64,000 nucleotides of DNA from JBIYSM02 sp044759095 (lineage in GTDB: Bacteria; Bacillota; Bacilli; Brevibacillales; Brevibacillaceae). The position numbers were made by a program, and so were the translations under genes. The notes under the pieces are model-generated. The model searched no databases. It was not told the DNA's origin and worked only from the letters and a program-made list of their open reading frames with translations. The stretch spans positions 49,799 through 113,798 of the forward strand of contig NZ_JBIYSM020000007.1 of assembly GCF_044759095.2 (NCBI RefSeq). Reading direction: 5' to 3'. Position 1 is the first letter of the stretch. Every line of letters starts with the position of its first letter. Positions 1-8,624 of the stretch are shown here, piece after piece.

Positions 1-2265
1 ATAGATGCGGGAACTTTCCAGCGAACGCTTCACCGGTTCACTGTGGAGGCGATAGCTCTCCTCATCGCCGATGAGAAACCCAAGTTCTTCGAAGACAGCG
101 AGCATGCCGTCCAAAACGTCCCGCTTCACCTGGATCTTCCGTGCCAACGCATCAAGTTGAGTCTTTCGGACATGCGGGTATTGCGTAAACAACTGGTAAA
201 GGGCTTTGAAATGATCGCGTCCAGGGAAAGAGAGACGGTCCAGGCCAAGATCCGGATCACCGAAAAGGCAGTAGATCCGTTCAGCCTGCCCAACACGAGC
301 CATCACCGCATGCAGAGACGTTTTTCTTCGAGGCAAGTCGAACAGAACGACCGTCCGGGATGTACTCGCCGAGTCAAGGATGTCATCACGGCTGGGATCC
401 TCCGGACAAAAGACAACGCGCATCTGCTGACCTGTCTCCACAGCGACAGCGGTCAAGCGGTCGTAGTTTTCCTGCCGGAACGTCACGGTCAGCGCGTCAT
501 CCTGTTGACATAGCTGACGCCACTTTTGCAGTTTGTCCCGGCTGCCCCGCCAATCAAAAATCTGCTGATGGGGAACCGCGAGATCGCGAATGGTCAGCTG
601 TGGTTTGCGATTGCCGTTCCATTCGTTCACGGACAGCTCGCCCAGGACTTCAAACCTCGCTCTGGGTGTAACCGATTGCGTGATATGCGCCCACTGAAAG
701 CCAATCGCTTCAATCGCTTTGCCCTCCTTGGTCAGTGAGCACTTCAAATGAGTGTTGTCCCGGCCAATGGTTCGCATGCCGGCCGCTTCCACTCCGGTCA
801 GCATCACAAGCGGTGTGGGGTTGCCCATGCCAAACGGTGCCAACAGCTCCAGCTGCTCAGCCAGATCCAAGCTTATCTCATCCACGTCCAAAGTGAGATC
901 CACTTTGGTAAGCGGGATAAAATCATCTTCTCCTAACCAGTTTGATGCAATTTCGTTTAATTTTATGCGCAAGGGTTCTAAATTTTCAATCGGCAGCGTC
1001 ATCCCCGCTGCCATCGTATGGCCGCCGTAATGGGGCAGAAGCTCCTTGCAAGCGGTCAGCGCTTCGTACATGTCAAATCCCGCAATGCTGCGAGCCGAGC
1101 CTTTCGCCGTGCCTTTTTCCGGATCGATTCCAAGCACGATGGTCGGACGGTAAAACTTTTCCACGATCCGCGAGGCGACGATCCCGACGACTCCCACATT
1201 CCATCCTTCCTTGGCAAGGACAAGCACGCGGTTTTGATCCGGGGGGTACAGGCTCTCCACCATTTCTACCGCTTCTTCCGTCATCGTCTGAACCAGCTCT
1301 TGCCGCTCCCGGTTCAGCTCATCCAGCGTTTGAGCGCACTGCTCGGCTTCATCCACGTCAGTAGAGACCAGCAGCTTTACGGCCGCTTCCGCCGTCTCCA
1401 ATCGACCGCCCGCATTCAGGCGAGGGCCCAAAGCAAATCCGACGTGTCCGGCACCCAGCTCGGTGTCACCCAGACCGCACACCCGAATGAGCGCCTGCAG
1501 TCCGATGTTGCGTGTCTGATTCAAGCGTTTGAGGCCGAGACTGGCGATAATCCGGTTTTCGTCCACCAGCGGCACCAGGTCGGCAATGGTGCCGATGGCG
1601 GCGAGGTCGATCAGGTGCATCGGCGGCTCATCCAGCAGTGCGTGAGCCAGCTTGAAGGCCACACCTACCCCTGCCAGCATGTCAAACGGATAGGAACATC
1701 CCGGTTTTTTCGGGTTGATCACGGCAAAGGCCTCCGGAATAACAGCCGGAGGTTCATGGTGATCCGTGACGATGACATCCAACCCCAACTGGTTGGCAAA
1801 CTCCACCTGCTCCACCGCACTGATGCCGGTATCAACGGTGACGATCAGTTTCGTTCCGTTCTCCTGCAAGCGGGCAAGAGCATCCTTATGTAAACCGTAT
1901 CCCTCTTTAAACCGATTGGGAATGTAGTAGTCAAACACAGCGCCCAGTTGGCGCATCAGGTGAACCATCAGCGAAGTCGAACTGACTCCGTCTGCATCAT
2001 AGTCGCCGTAGATGCAGATCGGCTCTTTCCGGTCAATCGCCCGCCGGATGCGGTGCACGCTTTTTTCCATGCCGTCCAGCAAAAAAGGGTCGTGAAAAAG
2101 CTCAGGACTTACCTGTAAAAAGTCGCGGGCGCGCTTCGGCGTGTCAATCCCGCGAATCACCAAAAGCCTGGCAATTAGCGGTGACAGGTTGCACTCGCTT
2201 GCAATGGTCTGGCATACTGCTTCGTCATACGTGGCCAATTGCCAACGCGTTTTCGCTCGTAGCAT
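1..2265 (-). CDS. recJ: Single-stranded-DNA exonuclease RecJ (partial, C-terminus beyond window)
   Basis: RecJ degrades single-stranded DNA 5' to 3' in recombination and mismatch repair. The frame is open from the ATG at 2265 to the left edge (755 codons), so only the C-terminal end is missing. DHH phosphoesterase motifs are visible: DYDADG near residues 88-93 and TDHHEP near 167-172, followed by ALGPRLNAGGR-type sequence of the DHHA1 linker region. The start is supported by a GGAGGGCGG ribosome-binding site just upstream. The gene lies downstream of a cation-efflux gene on the same strand. Family assignment is secure from the motifs; the truncation is only the window border. Confidence 0.95.
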   Translation of the reverse strand, partial: MLRAKTRWQLATYDEAVCQTIASECNLSPLIARLLVIRGIDTPKRARDFLQVSPELFHDPFLLDGMEKSVHRIRRAIDRKEPICIYGDYDADGVSSTSLMVHLMRQLGAVFDYYIPNRFKEGYGLHKDALARLQENGTKLIVTVDTGISAVEQVEFANQLGLDVIVTDHHEPPAVIPEAFAVINPKKPGCSYPFDMLAGVGVAFKLAHALLDEPPMHLIDLAAIGTIADLVPLVDENRIIASLGLKRLNQTRNIGLQALIRVCGLGDTELGAGHVGFALGPRLNAGGRLETAEAAVKLLVSTDVDEAEQCAQTLDELNRERQELVQTMTEEAVEMVESLYPPDQNRVLVLAKEGWNVGVVGIVASRIVEKFYRPTIVLGIDPEKGTAKGSARSIAGFDMYEALTACKELLPHYGGHTMAAGMTLPIENLEPLRIKLNEIASNWLGEDDFIPLTKVDLTLDVDEISLDLAEQLELLAPFGMGNPTPLVMLTGVEAAGMRTIGRDNTHLKCSLTKEGKAIEAIGFQWAHITQSVTPRARFEVLGELSVNEWNGNRKPQLTIRDLAVPHQQIFDWRGSRDKLQKWRQLCQQDDALTVTFRQENYDRLTAVAVETGQQMRVVFCPEDPSRDDILDSASTSRTVVLFDLPRRKTSLHAVMARVGQAERIYCLFGDPDLGLDRLSFPGRDHFKALYQLFTQYPHVRKTQLDALARKIQVKRDVLDGMLAVFEELGFLIGDEESYRLHSEPVKRSLESSRIY

Positions 2266-2349
2266 AGGCCGCCCTCCAATCCTCATCCATTATAGTGGAA
2301 AGGATGGGGGACTGACAACAGGAGAAAACGTTTTCCGCCCTGCGCAAAC

Positions 2350-3294
2350 TCAAGGGATGAGGTTCTGCTGACGCTCCTCCTGAGCCTCGGCTCCGTCGTA
2401 TACAAAGGCAGTATCGTACGGGTTAATGTGGACGAACACGTCGCGAATCGCGGGAAACTCCTTCAGCAGCGTTTGTTTGACCTGCTTGCCGATTCGATGT
2501 CCCTGTTCAACTGTTATCTGCGGGTTCACGCTCACTTTGACGTCAACAATCTGGTAGTGTCCATGTTCCCGCGCCCGCAGCGAATCGATCCGGATTACGC
2601 CCGGCACCGCTTCGATGGCCCGGCGCAGGTCCAGCGTTTCCTCCTCGTGCAGCACGTGGTCCAAGGTGCTGTGAATCGATTCCTTCATGATGTTGTAGGC
2701 CATTAACAGCACAAGTCCGGAGACGAAGATACCTGCAATCGGATCAAGGTACAACAGCCACGGGATATCATACCGTCCACCGAGAATGGCCCCGCCAATG
2801 CCAATCAGCGCAGCAAAGGAAGAAAACACGTCGGAGCGGTGCTCGTATGCGTTGGCAATCAGCGATTGGCTGTTCAGCTGTTTTCCCAAATGGTACTTGT
2901 AGCGGAACATCCATTCCTTCAAAATCATTGAGCCGACCGCTGCCCACACGGCTATCATGCCCGGCGCTTCGAGAGGAGTAAACAGAGACTCTACGGAAGC
3001 GGATCCGATCTCAAAGCCGACCAGTGCCAGCAGGACGGATACAATAATGGCCGCCACCGACTCCGCCTTGCCGTGGCCGTAGGGGTGATCCTCGTCCGGC
3101 GGCCGTTCTGCCGCCCGAAGTCCGATCAATACCGCGACCGATCCGACCACATCGGAAGCAGAGTGAACGGCATCCGCAATCAGCGCCTGCGACTTGGCCA
3201 TCCATCCGATGACCAGCTTGGCGCCAGCCAATGCCACATTTCCCACAATTCCCACCCACGCAGCAAACTGCGCCTTGGCCAGGCGGTTATCCAT
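2350..3294 (-). CDS. Cation diffusion facilitator family metal transporter
   Basis: A 314-residue membrane protein of the CDF family, which exports divalent metals (Zn, Mn, Fe or Co) in exchange for protons. It has about six predicted membrane segments in the first 210 residues. The metal-site patterns DAVHSASD (near residue 45) and EHRSD (near 155) are present, then a cytoplasmic C-terminal domain with the usual dimerisation fold. The ATG at 3294 is preferred because GGGGAGGAA lies 8 nt upstream; a TTG at 3324 would start inside the secF terminator. The substrate cannot be told from sequence alone. It lies between secF and recJ on the same strand. Confidence 0.92.
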   Translation of the reverse strand: MDNRLAKAQFAAWVGIVGNVALAGAKLVIGWMAKSQALIADAVHSASDVVGSVAVLIGLRAAERPPDEDHPYGHGKAESVAAIIVSVLLALVGFEIGSASVESLFTPLEAPGMIAVWAAVGSMILKEWMFRYKYHLGKQLNSQSLIANAYEHRSDVFSSFAALIGIGGAILGGRYDIPWLLYLDPIAGIFVSGLVLLMAYNIMKESIHSTLDHVLHEEETLDLRRAIEAVPGVIRIDSLRAREHGHYQIVDVKVSVNPQITVEQGHRIGKQVKQTLLKEFPAIRDVFVHINPYDTAFVYDGAEAQEERQQNLIP

Positions 3295-3322
3295 CACCCG
3301 ATTCCTCCCCGTCGCAAGATAC

Positions 3323-3353
3323 AAAAACCGCGGGAACTCTCCCCGCGGCTTTC
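3323..3353 (-). terminator. Intrinsic terminator of secD-secF
   Basis: Read on the minus strand, a GC-rich stem (GCCGCGGGGA pairing with TCCCGCGGT) is followed by TTTTTG just after the secF stop codon. It separates secDF from the downstream CDF gene. Confidence 0.85.
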
Positions 3354-3358
3354 CTTCA

Positions 3359-4294
3359 TCAACCCTCGTTCGGGGTCGATGAGAATCGTTGTTTTGCCAT
3401 TTCGCGTTTTTTCAAGGAAACCCATACCTGCGCTGCGATAAAGATGGATGAGTAAGTCCCGCTGACGAGACCAAAGATCAATGCGAGCGAGAAGTTGCGA
3501 ATCCCTTCGCTGCCCAACAAGGCAATCGCCAGCGCCGTGAAGAACACAGTCGCTACCGTATAGATGGAGCGGCGCATCGTCTGCCACAGACTGACGTTTA
3601 CCATATGCTCCAGATCTTCCACGGTTTTCACCTTCATGGTTCTTAGGTTTTCCCGAATTCGGTCAAAAATTACGATGGTATCGTTAATAGAGTACCCAAC
3701 GATCGTCAAAATGGCGGCGATAAAGGTCAAATCCACTTCCAGTCGGAACAGGGAGAACAACGCAATCGGAATGAAGGCATCGTGGATGAGCGCAATGACG
3801 CAGGCAATTCCGAACAGGAATTGGAAGCGAATCGCGATGTAGATGACGATACCCAATGATGCGATCAACAGGGCGATCCCTGCCTTTTGCGCCAGTTCGC
3901 GCGCGATAGCCGGATCAACCGTGGATTCTTGTTTGGTTACCTGCGGCCCGTACTTTGCCTTCAGCGCCTGCTCAATCGCATTCAGTTTATCGGCCGGAAT
4001 GGTCTGATCAAAGCGGGTGGCCGCTTGATGGTTTCCATACTCCGTTACCTTGGTGAAGTGTACGTTCGGTACGTTCTGTTTTATGATCGCTTCCACATCC
4101 GCTGTTTGGAACGGCTTGCCGATCAGCATATCCAGACGGGTACCCGCCTTGAAGTCGACACCCAGGTTCAGGCCCATAATCAGCATCGTGATCAGGCCCA
4201 GGACAAGAATAACGCTGGACAGGAAAAAGAACTTTCTCCGGTTCTTCACAATGTCAAACTTGATGATGTCGTCATGTTGTTGTTTAGAGCTCAC
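3359..4294 (-). CDS. secF: Protein translocase subunit SecF
   Basis: SecF forms with SecD the proton-driven accessory complex that pulls preproteins across the membrane after SecYEG/SecA. The sequence has an N-terminal membrane segment, the conserved NLGVDFKAG block just after it, a periplasm-side loop, and five C-terminal membrane segments including GYSINDTIVIFDRIRE. I take the GTG at 4294 because AAGGAG lies 9 nt upstream; a GTG at 4303 is in the same frame but overlaps that site. The gene overlaps the end of secD by 11 nt, implying translational coupling. SecD and SecF are separate here, whereas B. subtilis has a fused SecDF. Confidence 0.95.
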   Translation of the reverse strand: MSSKQQHDDIIKFDIVKNRRKFFFLSSVILVLGLITMLIMGLNLGVDFKAGTRLDMLIGKPFQTADVEAIIKQNVPNVHFTKVTEYGNHQAATRFDQTIPADKLNAIEQALKAKYGPQVTKQESTVDPAIARELAQKAGIALLIASLGIVIYIAIRFQFLFGIACVIALIHDAFIPIALFSLFRLEVDLTFIAAILTIVGYSINDTIVIFDRIRENLRTMKVKTVEDLEHMVNVSLWQTMRRSIYTVATVFFTALAIALLGSEGIRNFSLALIFGLVSGTYSSIFIAAQVWVSLKKREMAKQRFSSTPNEG

Positions 4295-5522
4295 CGATTT
4301 CACTCTCCTTTACCCCGAACCAGAACGGCTTCTTGAACATGTTGGCTCGAATCAGCAGCCCGAGCAAAAGGCGAGATCCAAACACGTTGGTGATGATGCT
4401 GACAATGATCGTCATCGCCAACACGACAGCAAATCCCTGAATGGAGCTTGTCCCGAAGTAGAACAGAACCGCTGTGGCAATCAGGGTCGTCACGTGCGCG
4501 TCGAGAATGGTAACCAAGGAGCGGCGTTCACCAGCGCGGAACGCGGACAGAATCGTTTTGCCGGAGCGGATTTCCTCCTGAATGCGTTCGTAGGTAATAA
4601 TGTTCGCATCCACCGCCATCCCTACAGCGAGAATGAATCCGGCAATACCCGGCAAGGTAAGCGTCGCATCCATCCAGTCAAGAACGACCAAACAGAAGTA
4701 GATGAAGCCGGCCAGCGTAATATTGGCAATCATTCCAGGCATCCGGTATACCAAAATCATAAACAGGAAAATGAGCGCTCCGCCCACGTAACCGGCGTAA
4801 ATGGTTTTCTGCAGGGCCATTGCCCCAAGCGTAGCGCCTACGGAAGTAACCTGCTTCTCAATCAGCTTGGCTGGCAGTGCGCCTGAATTCAGGATGTCGG
4901 CCAACTCCTGTGCGGATTCAACGGTATAGTTACCGGTGATCTGCGCGCTCCCTCCGGTAATAACGGACTGAATCACCGGATTGGTCAGCATGTTTTCATC
5001 AAGGTAAATGGCCATATGTTTGTGCAGGTTTGCACGTGTCACATCTTCCAGTTTTTTTGCATCGGAAAATTTCAGGGTAACGAGCGGCTGTTTCAATTCG
5101 TCAAAGCCGACTGCTGCACCGCCGGGCGCCAGGTCGCTGCCGCGCAGGATTACTTTCCCCTGCTCATCGCGGAAAGTAAGGACAGCCGGTTTGCCGATCA
5201 GTTCACGAAGCTTGCTCTGGTCCGCATTCTGTGATGCAATTTTCACACGAATGCGGTTCGGAAGCTCAATGTTTACTTCCGGCTCGGCTACGCCGCCGAT
5301 GTTAATCCGCTTTTCCACCATTTGGGCGGTTGCTTTCAGCAGTTCTGTATCTACCTTTTTGCCTGCCTCCAACGGCTCTACCTCGTACAAAATTTCGAAG
5401 CCGCCCTTCAAATCCAATCCAAGTGTAATCTTGTTGGCCACCTGCCCGGTCGTGGTGAACATCAACGCAGCAAGCGCGCCCACGACAACCAGGAACAGGA
5501 GGAATCTGCCCCATTTGATCAT
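4284..5522 (-). CDS. secD: Protein translocase subunit SecD
   Basis: SecD is the partner of SecF in the Sec accessory complex. The 412-residue protein has an N-terminal membrane helix, the family signature LGLDLKGG (near residue 34), a P1 extracytoplasmic domain, and a C-terminal six-helix RND-type region containing AVGMAVDANIITYERI. The ATG at 5522 has AAGGGG upstream. It is first in the secD-secF operon, expressed from the promoter at 5583-5611. Confidence 0.96.
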   Translation of the reverse strand: MIKWGRFLLFLVVVGALAALMFTTTGQVANKITLGLDLKGGFEILYEVEPLEAGKKVDTELLKATAQMVEKRINIGGVAEPEVNIELPNRIRVKIASQNADQSKLRELIGKPAVLTFRDEQGKVILRGSDLAPGGAAVGFDELKQPLVTLKFSDAKKLEDVTRANLHKHMAIYLDENMLTNPVIQSVITGGSAQITGNYTVESAQELADILNSGALPAKLIEKQVTSVGATLGAMALQKTIYAGYVGGALIFLFMILVYRMPGMIANITLAGFIYFCLVVLDWMDATLTLPGIAGFILAVGMAVDANIITYERIQEEIRSGKTILSAFRAGERRSLVTILDAHVTTLIATAVLFYFGTSSIQGFAVVLAMTIIVSIITNVFGSRLLLGLLIRANMFKKPFWFGVKESEIGEL

Positions 5523-5582
5523 GTAGTGTAGTACCCCTTTCCCTCAAGGGTTTTCGTCACAGCGCCGAAAACCAATATGCCC

Positions 5583-5611
5583 ATTATAGCGAAGGATAAA
5601 AAAAACTTCAA
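5583..5611 (-). promoter_or_regulatory. Candidate sigma-A promoter of secD-secF
   Basis: On the minus strand TTGAAG (5611-5606) is separated by exactly 17 nt from a perfect TATAAT (5588-5583), about 60 nt before the secD start. The -35 hexamer lies inside the first hairpin of the family A repeat and the repeat's T-run forms the start of the spacer. Confidence 0.7.
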
Positions 5612-5723
5612 TTGAAGCCCTCTCGAAGAAGCTGGTTCTTCATTAGAGGAAGTCTTTTATGCGTTCCGGAAAGTTTCATCCAGGATGCTTTCGCACTATG
5701 AAGCAGTTAAACTTTCCTACACG
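5598..5723. repeat. Dispersed repeat family A, copy 1
   Basis: About 125 bp, closely similar to 19261-19385 and to the element at the right edge of the window. It can form three hairpins: a short one (CTTCAATTGAAG), a second with stem CGAAGAA/TTCTTC, and a long one closed by GGAAAGTTT and AAACTTTCC. On the minus strand it ends as a small hairpin plus T-run, like an intrinsic terminator. It fills much of the 336-bp gap between comN and secD. In the rest of that gap (5724-5858) I see no convincing gene or terminator. Confidence 0.8.
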
Positions 5724-5858
5724 AAAAAAAGTGTGTCAATTTGACGAGGAAACTCTTTCTATGGAAAACGCTTGATGAGAACCATGACAATCAACCCCTT
5801 ACCCGTACGTCTCATCTGCTTACGAACGAGGGGCTGTAAAGTTTCATCTTGTCGTTTT

Positions 5859-6095
5859 TTACGAGTTTTTGTACATCTGAATCATCAGCCAATTCATGTA
5901 TTTGGTAACTTTCAGCGACAAAATATCGTTCACCAGCTGGTGCATGGCGGGAACCTGCTTATAAGCTGAACTTACGCACTCCCAAACGTCTTCTGCCTTT
6001 ACATTATCGTAGCCCAGCATGGCAAATTCCTCTGCCTTGCTCTCGCACAAACTGCGCACCTCTTCAAACAACTCCTGCTTGTGCCGCTCGTCCAT
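5859..6095 (-). CDS. comN: ComN-like post-transcriptional regulator
   Basis: A 78-residue soluble protein beginning MDERHKQELF, with the helical pattern of ComN/YrzD. In B. subtilis ComN acts on comE mRNA, whose product is needed for DNA uptake, and the gene sits in the same place between secDF and spoVB. The ATG at 6095 is chosen because GGAGGGAG lies just upstream; longer in-frame starts lack a ribosome-binding site and run into the spoVB leader. Identification rests on neighbourhood and overall character rather than a catalytic motif. Confidence 0.75.
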   Translation of the reverse strand: MDERHKQELFEEVRSLCESKAEEFAMLGYDNVKAEDVWECVSSAYKQVPAMHQLVNDILSLKVTKYMNWLMIQMYKNS

Positions 6096-6260
6096 CCCCA
6101 AACTCCCTCCATCTACGTGGCGATTCTGTGTCGATTTTCCCCCGCGAAACTGCATCCTGGTCCCCGCAGAGGCAAAATAGTCATGCCTGCATGGGCACGT
6201 CCATATCTTAATACAAACCCCAAAACCATTCTGTATGGATTCTTCAAAAAGGAGCCTTCC

Positions 6261-7841
6261 ATGAGACAATCATTTTTTTACGGGACAGTCATTTTGATAC
6301 TGGCGGGTGCCGTGACCAAGATTTTGGGTTTCGCAAACCGAATCGTGCTGTCGCGCATGATTGGGGCGGAGGGAATGGGACTGTACCAAATGGTCGTCCC
6401 CATGCTGTATTTCCTCATCACGCTGACAACCTTTGGCTTACCCGTGGCCATCGCCAAGCAGGTAGCCGAAACGGAAGCAGAGCAGGATGCGAGGAAATCA
6501 CGCCGTTTTCTTTTCATCGCCCTGTCCATCAGCGGCGTCATCAGTCTGGTGATTTGCGCCCTTCTGGTCCTAACGGCCAAAACCATTGCCGCCTGGATGT
6601 TTGCCGACGAGCGCGCCTATATTGTACTGCTCGCCACCATTCCCGTCATCCCGATTGCCAGCATATCGGCGGTGCTGCGCGGGTATTTTCAAGGCAAGCA
6701 CAACATGATTCCCACAGCTGCCTCCCAGTTGGTAGAGCAGGCGGTTCGCATGGCCCTCGTGGTGGTGATGACCCTCTCCTTTATGCAGCAGGGAGTAGAA
6801 TACGCCGCAGCCGGCGCGGTTGCCAGCATCATCTTCGGGGAGGCAGCCGGACTGCTCTACATCATTTGGCAGTACCGAAAAAGCAGCCAAAAAACGGCAT
6901 CGCGCCTGTTGGAGATTCCGCTTCTGGCCTCCATAAAAAATAGCAAAGAGAGCATTCGCCAACTGATCAGCGTCTCTCTCCCAGTGACCATGAGCAGGCT
7001 GATCGGCTCCATTGCCTACGTGCTGGAGCCAATGGTTGTGCCGTTCGCGCTCGTGATGGCCGGCTATCTCCCCAGGGAGGCAACCGCCTTGTACGGACAA
7101 TTTGCAGGCATGGCCGTCCCGCTGTTATTGTTTCCCACCTTCCTAACCTATTCCCTGTCCATTTCGCTCGTTCCTGCCGTCGCTGAGGCCGCCTATCAAA
7201 AAAATGCTCCTCTTGTGCATCGCCGCATCTATCAAGCGATGCGGATCACACTCGTCATCGGAGCACCTTGTACCGTCCTGCTGTATATTTTTGCGGAACC
7301 GCTTTGCGTCGTCCTGTACCACAACCGCGAAGTGGGAGTGCTGTTAAAGGAACTGGCCCCGTTCTCTGTCTTTCTGTTTTTCCAGGCCCCGCTCGCTTCT
7401 GCCCTGCAGGGCCTTGACTACGCCAATGTGGTGTTGCGCAATACGTTGATCGGAGCCGTGGTGAAAACCGTTGCCATGTTCCTGCTCACATCCCAATCCG
7501 TCTTCGGCATCCAAGGGACCGTCATCTCCTTGAATCTGGGGATCACGCTGGTCACGCTGCTGCATTTTGCCAGTCTGGTGAAAAAGATCGGATTTGCAAT
7601 CGATCTGGTAGAATTCGGGAAAATCGGGGTTGCCATGATGGCCATGGGCTATGCCGGCTCCTACATGGCACACCAATGGTTTTCCGACGCTCCGGCCGGC
7701 AAGCTGATACTCGTATGCTCACTGGCCAGCAGCCTACTGTACTTGCTGCTTCTGGTGTCCATGCGTATTTTGGGGAAACAGGACGTGAAACGCATTCCCT
7801 GGATCGGAGAACAACTGGCCATTTTCTTCCCCCGCCGCTGA
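6261..7841 (+). CDS. spoVB: Stage V sporulation protein B, MOP-family lipid flippase
   Basis: A 526-residue polytopic membrane protein of the MOP/MATE superfamily (about 14 predicted segments), related to MurJ-type flippases. SpoVB is needed for spore cortex peptidoglycan synthesis in Bacillus and is thought to move lipid-linked precursors. The N-terminus contains the typical TKILGFANRIVLSRMIGAEG block with G-A-E-G-M-G-L-Y-Q. The ATG at 6261 follows AAAGGAGCC. It is one of the few plus-strand genes here and is divergent from comN and convergent with the DUF421 gene, whose stop codon it abuts. Confidence 0.92.
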   Translation: MRQSFFYGTVILILAGAVTKILGFANRIVLSRMIGAEGMGLYQMVVPMLYFLITLTTFGLPVAIAKQVAETEAEQDARKSRRFLFIALSISGVISLVICALLVLTAKTIAAWMFADERAYIVLLATIPVIPIASISAVLRGYFQGKHNMIPTAASQLVEQAVRMALVVVMTLSFMQQGVEYAAAGAVASIIFGEAAGLLYIIWQYRKSSQKTASRLLEIPLLASIKNSKESIRQLISVSLPVTMSRLIGSIAYVLEPMVVPFALVMAGYLPREATALYGQFAGMAVPLLLFPTFLTYSLSISLVPAVAEAAYQKNAPLVHRRIYQAMRITLVIGAPCTVLLYIFAEPLCVVLYHNREVGVLLKELAPFSVFLFFQAPLASALQGLDYANVVLRNTLIGAVVKTVAMFLLTSQSVFGIQGTVISLNLGITLVTLLHFASLVKKIGFAIDLVEFGKIGVAMMAMGYAGSYMAHQWFSDAPAGKLILVCSLASSLLYLLLLVSMRILGKQDVKRIPWIGEQLAIFFPRR

Positions 7842-8552
7842 TCAGTCCCGGGGGCTGTCTTTTTTGTCCAAATACATAATCCCGCGGTCATCGATACTGC
7901 AAAAGGACACCTCGCGAATGTCCCTGATGCCGTACCTTCGGATTTCACGCTTCAGCCACAACTTGTTCTGACCGATTTTGCGCAGGGCCTCCTCCCTCAC
8001 CTTGCCATCGAGGATCAACGGAATGGGCAAGCCGCTAAACGTCACGGGAGCGACCGGTTCAGGACTTGGCAGCCCGATGTCTTTTCGGGTAACCGGGTGA
8101 AGTTCTTTTTTGGGAAACACACTCATCTGCCCAGTCGGCTCGAGCACCGCAAACTCGACGTCGCCTATGTTGTTCACGTTTTTTTGGCGCAAATGCACTA
8201 TGAGGTCGTCAAGATTGAGGCGGTTTCGCCGCAAAGCCTCTTCGCGAATCTGACCGTTCTCAATAATCACGTCTGCCGATCCGTCTATGAGATCCCGAAA
8301 CTTTTTGCTTTTCATGGAAAGATACGCCATAGCGATTTCAAGCACGGCAATCAGCACCATCGGGACGTAGAAATTCATCGCTTCCTTATCTACATCTTCA
8401 ATTGCCAGCACCGCCATCTCTGCCAGCATGATGGAGATGACGACGTCAAAGACGGACAGCTTGCCGAGTTCCCGTTTGCCCATCAGCCTGAGCAGCACGA
8501 GCAGAAAAAAATACGTAAACCCGGTGCGCATCAAGATGGTCATCAGTTCCAT
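7842..8552 (-). CDS. DUF421 domain membrane protein (YetF/YrbG family)
   Basis: A 236-residue protein with three N-terminal membrane segments followed by a soluble C-terminal domain containing the family pattern RRNRLNLDDLIVHLRQKNV. DUF421 proteins are common in spore formers, several copies per genome, and some affect germination, but the molecular role is not established. The ATG at 8552 is preferred because GGGGAGG lies about 10 nt upstream; an upstream GTG at 8594 lacks a ribosome-binding site. Its last base abuts the spoVB stop. Confidence 0.9.
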   Translation of the reverse strand: MELMTILMRTGFTYFFLLVLLRLMGKRELGKLSVFDVVISIMLAEMAVLAIEDVDKEAMNFYVPMVLIAVLEIAMAYLSMKSKKFRDLIDGSADVIIENGQIREEALRRNRLNLDDLIVHLRQKNVNNIGDVEFAVLEPTGQMSVFPKKELHPVTRKDIGLPSPEPVAPVTFSGLPIPLILDGKVREEALRKIGQNKLWLKREIRRYGIRDIREVSFCSIDDRGIMYLDKKDSPRD

Positions 8553-8624
8553 GTTCCGCCGACCTCCCCGCAGAGATTTGTCTATAGTCTCCACGGGAGA
8601 CAGGGACGATATCCTGCCAAGTCG

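Noticed and set aside
2316..2340. GGAGAAAACGTTTTCC palindrome after the CDF gene as a terminator
   Set aside because: Stem is A/T-rich in the middle and no T-run follows on the minus strand; it may be chance or an operator, with nothing to support either.
5859..6269. A 136-residue version of ComN starting at 6269
   Set aside because: It would overlap the spoVB start and has no ribosome-binding site; the ATG at 6095 has a good one and gives the family length.
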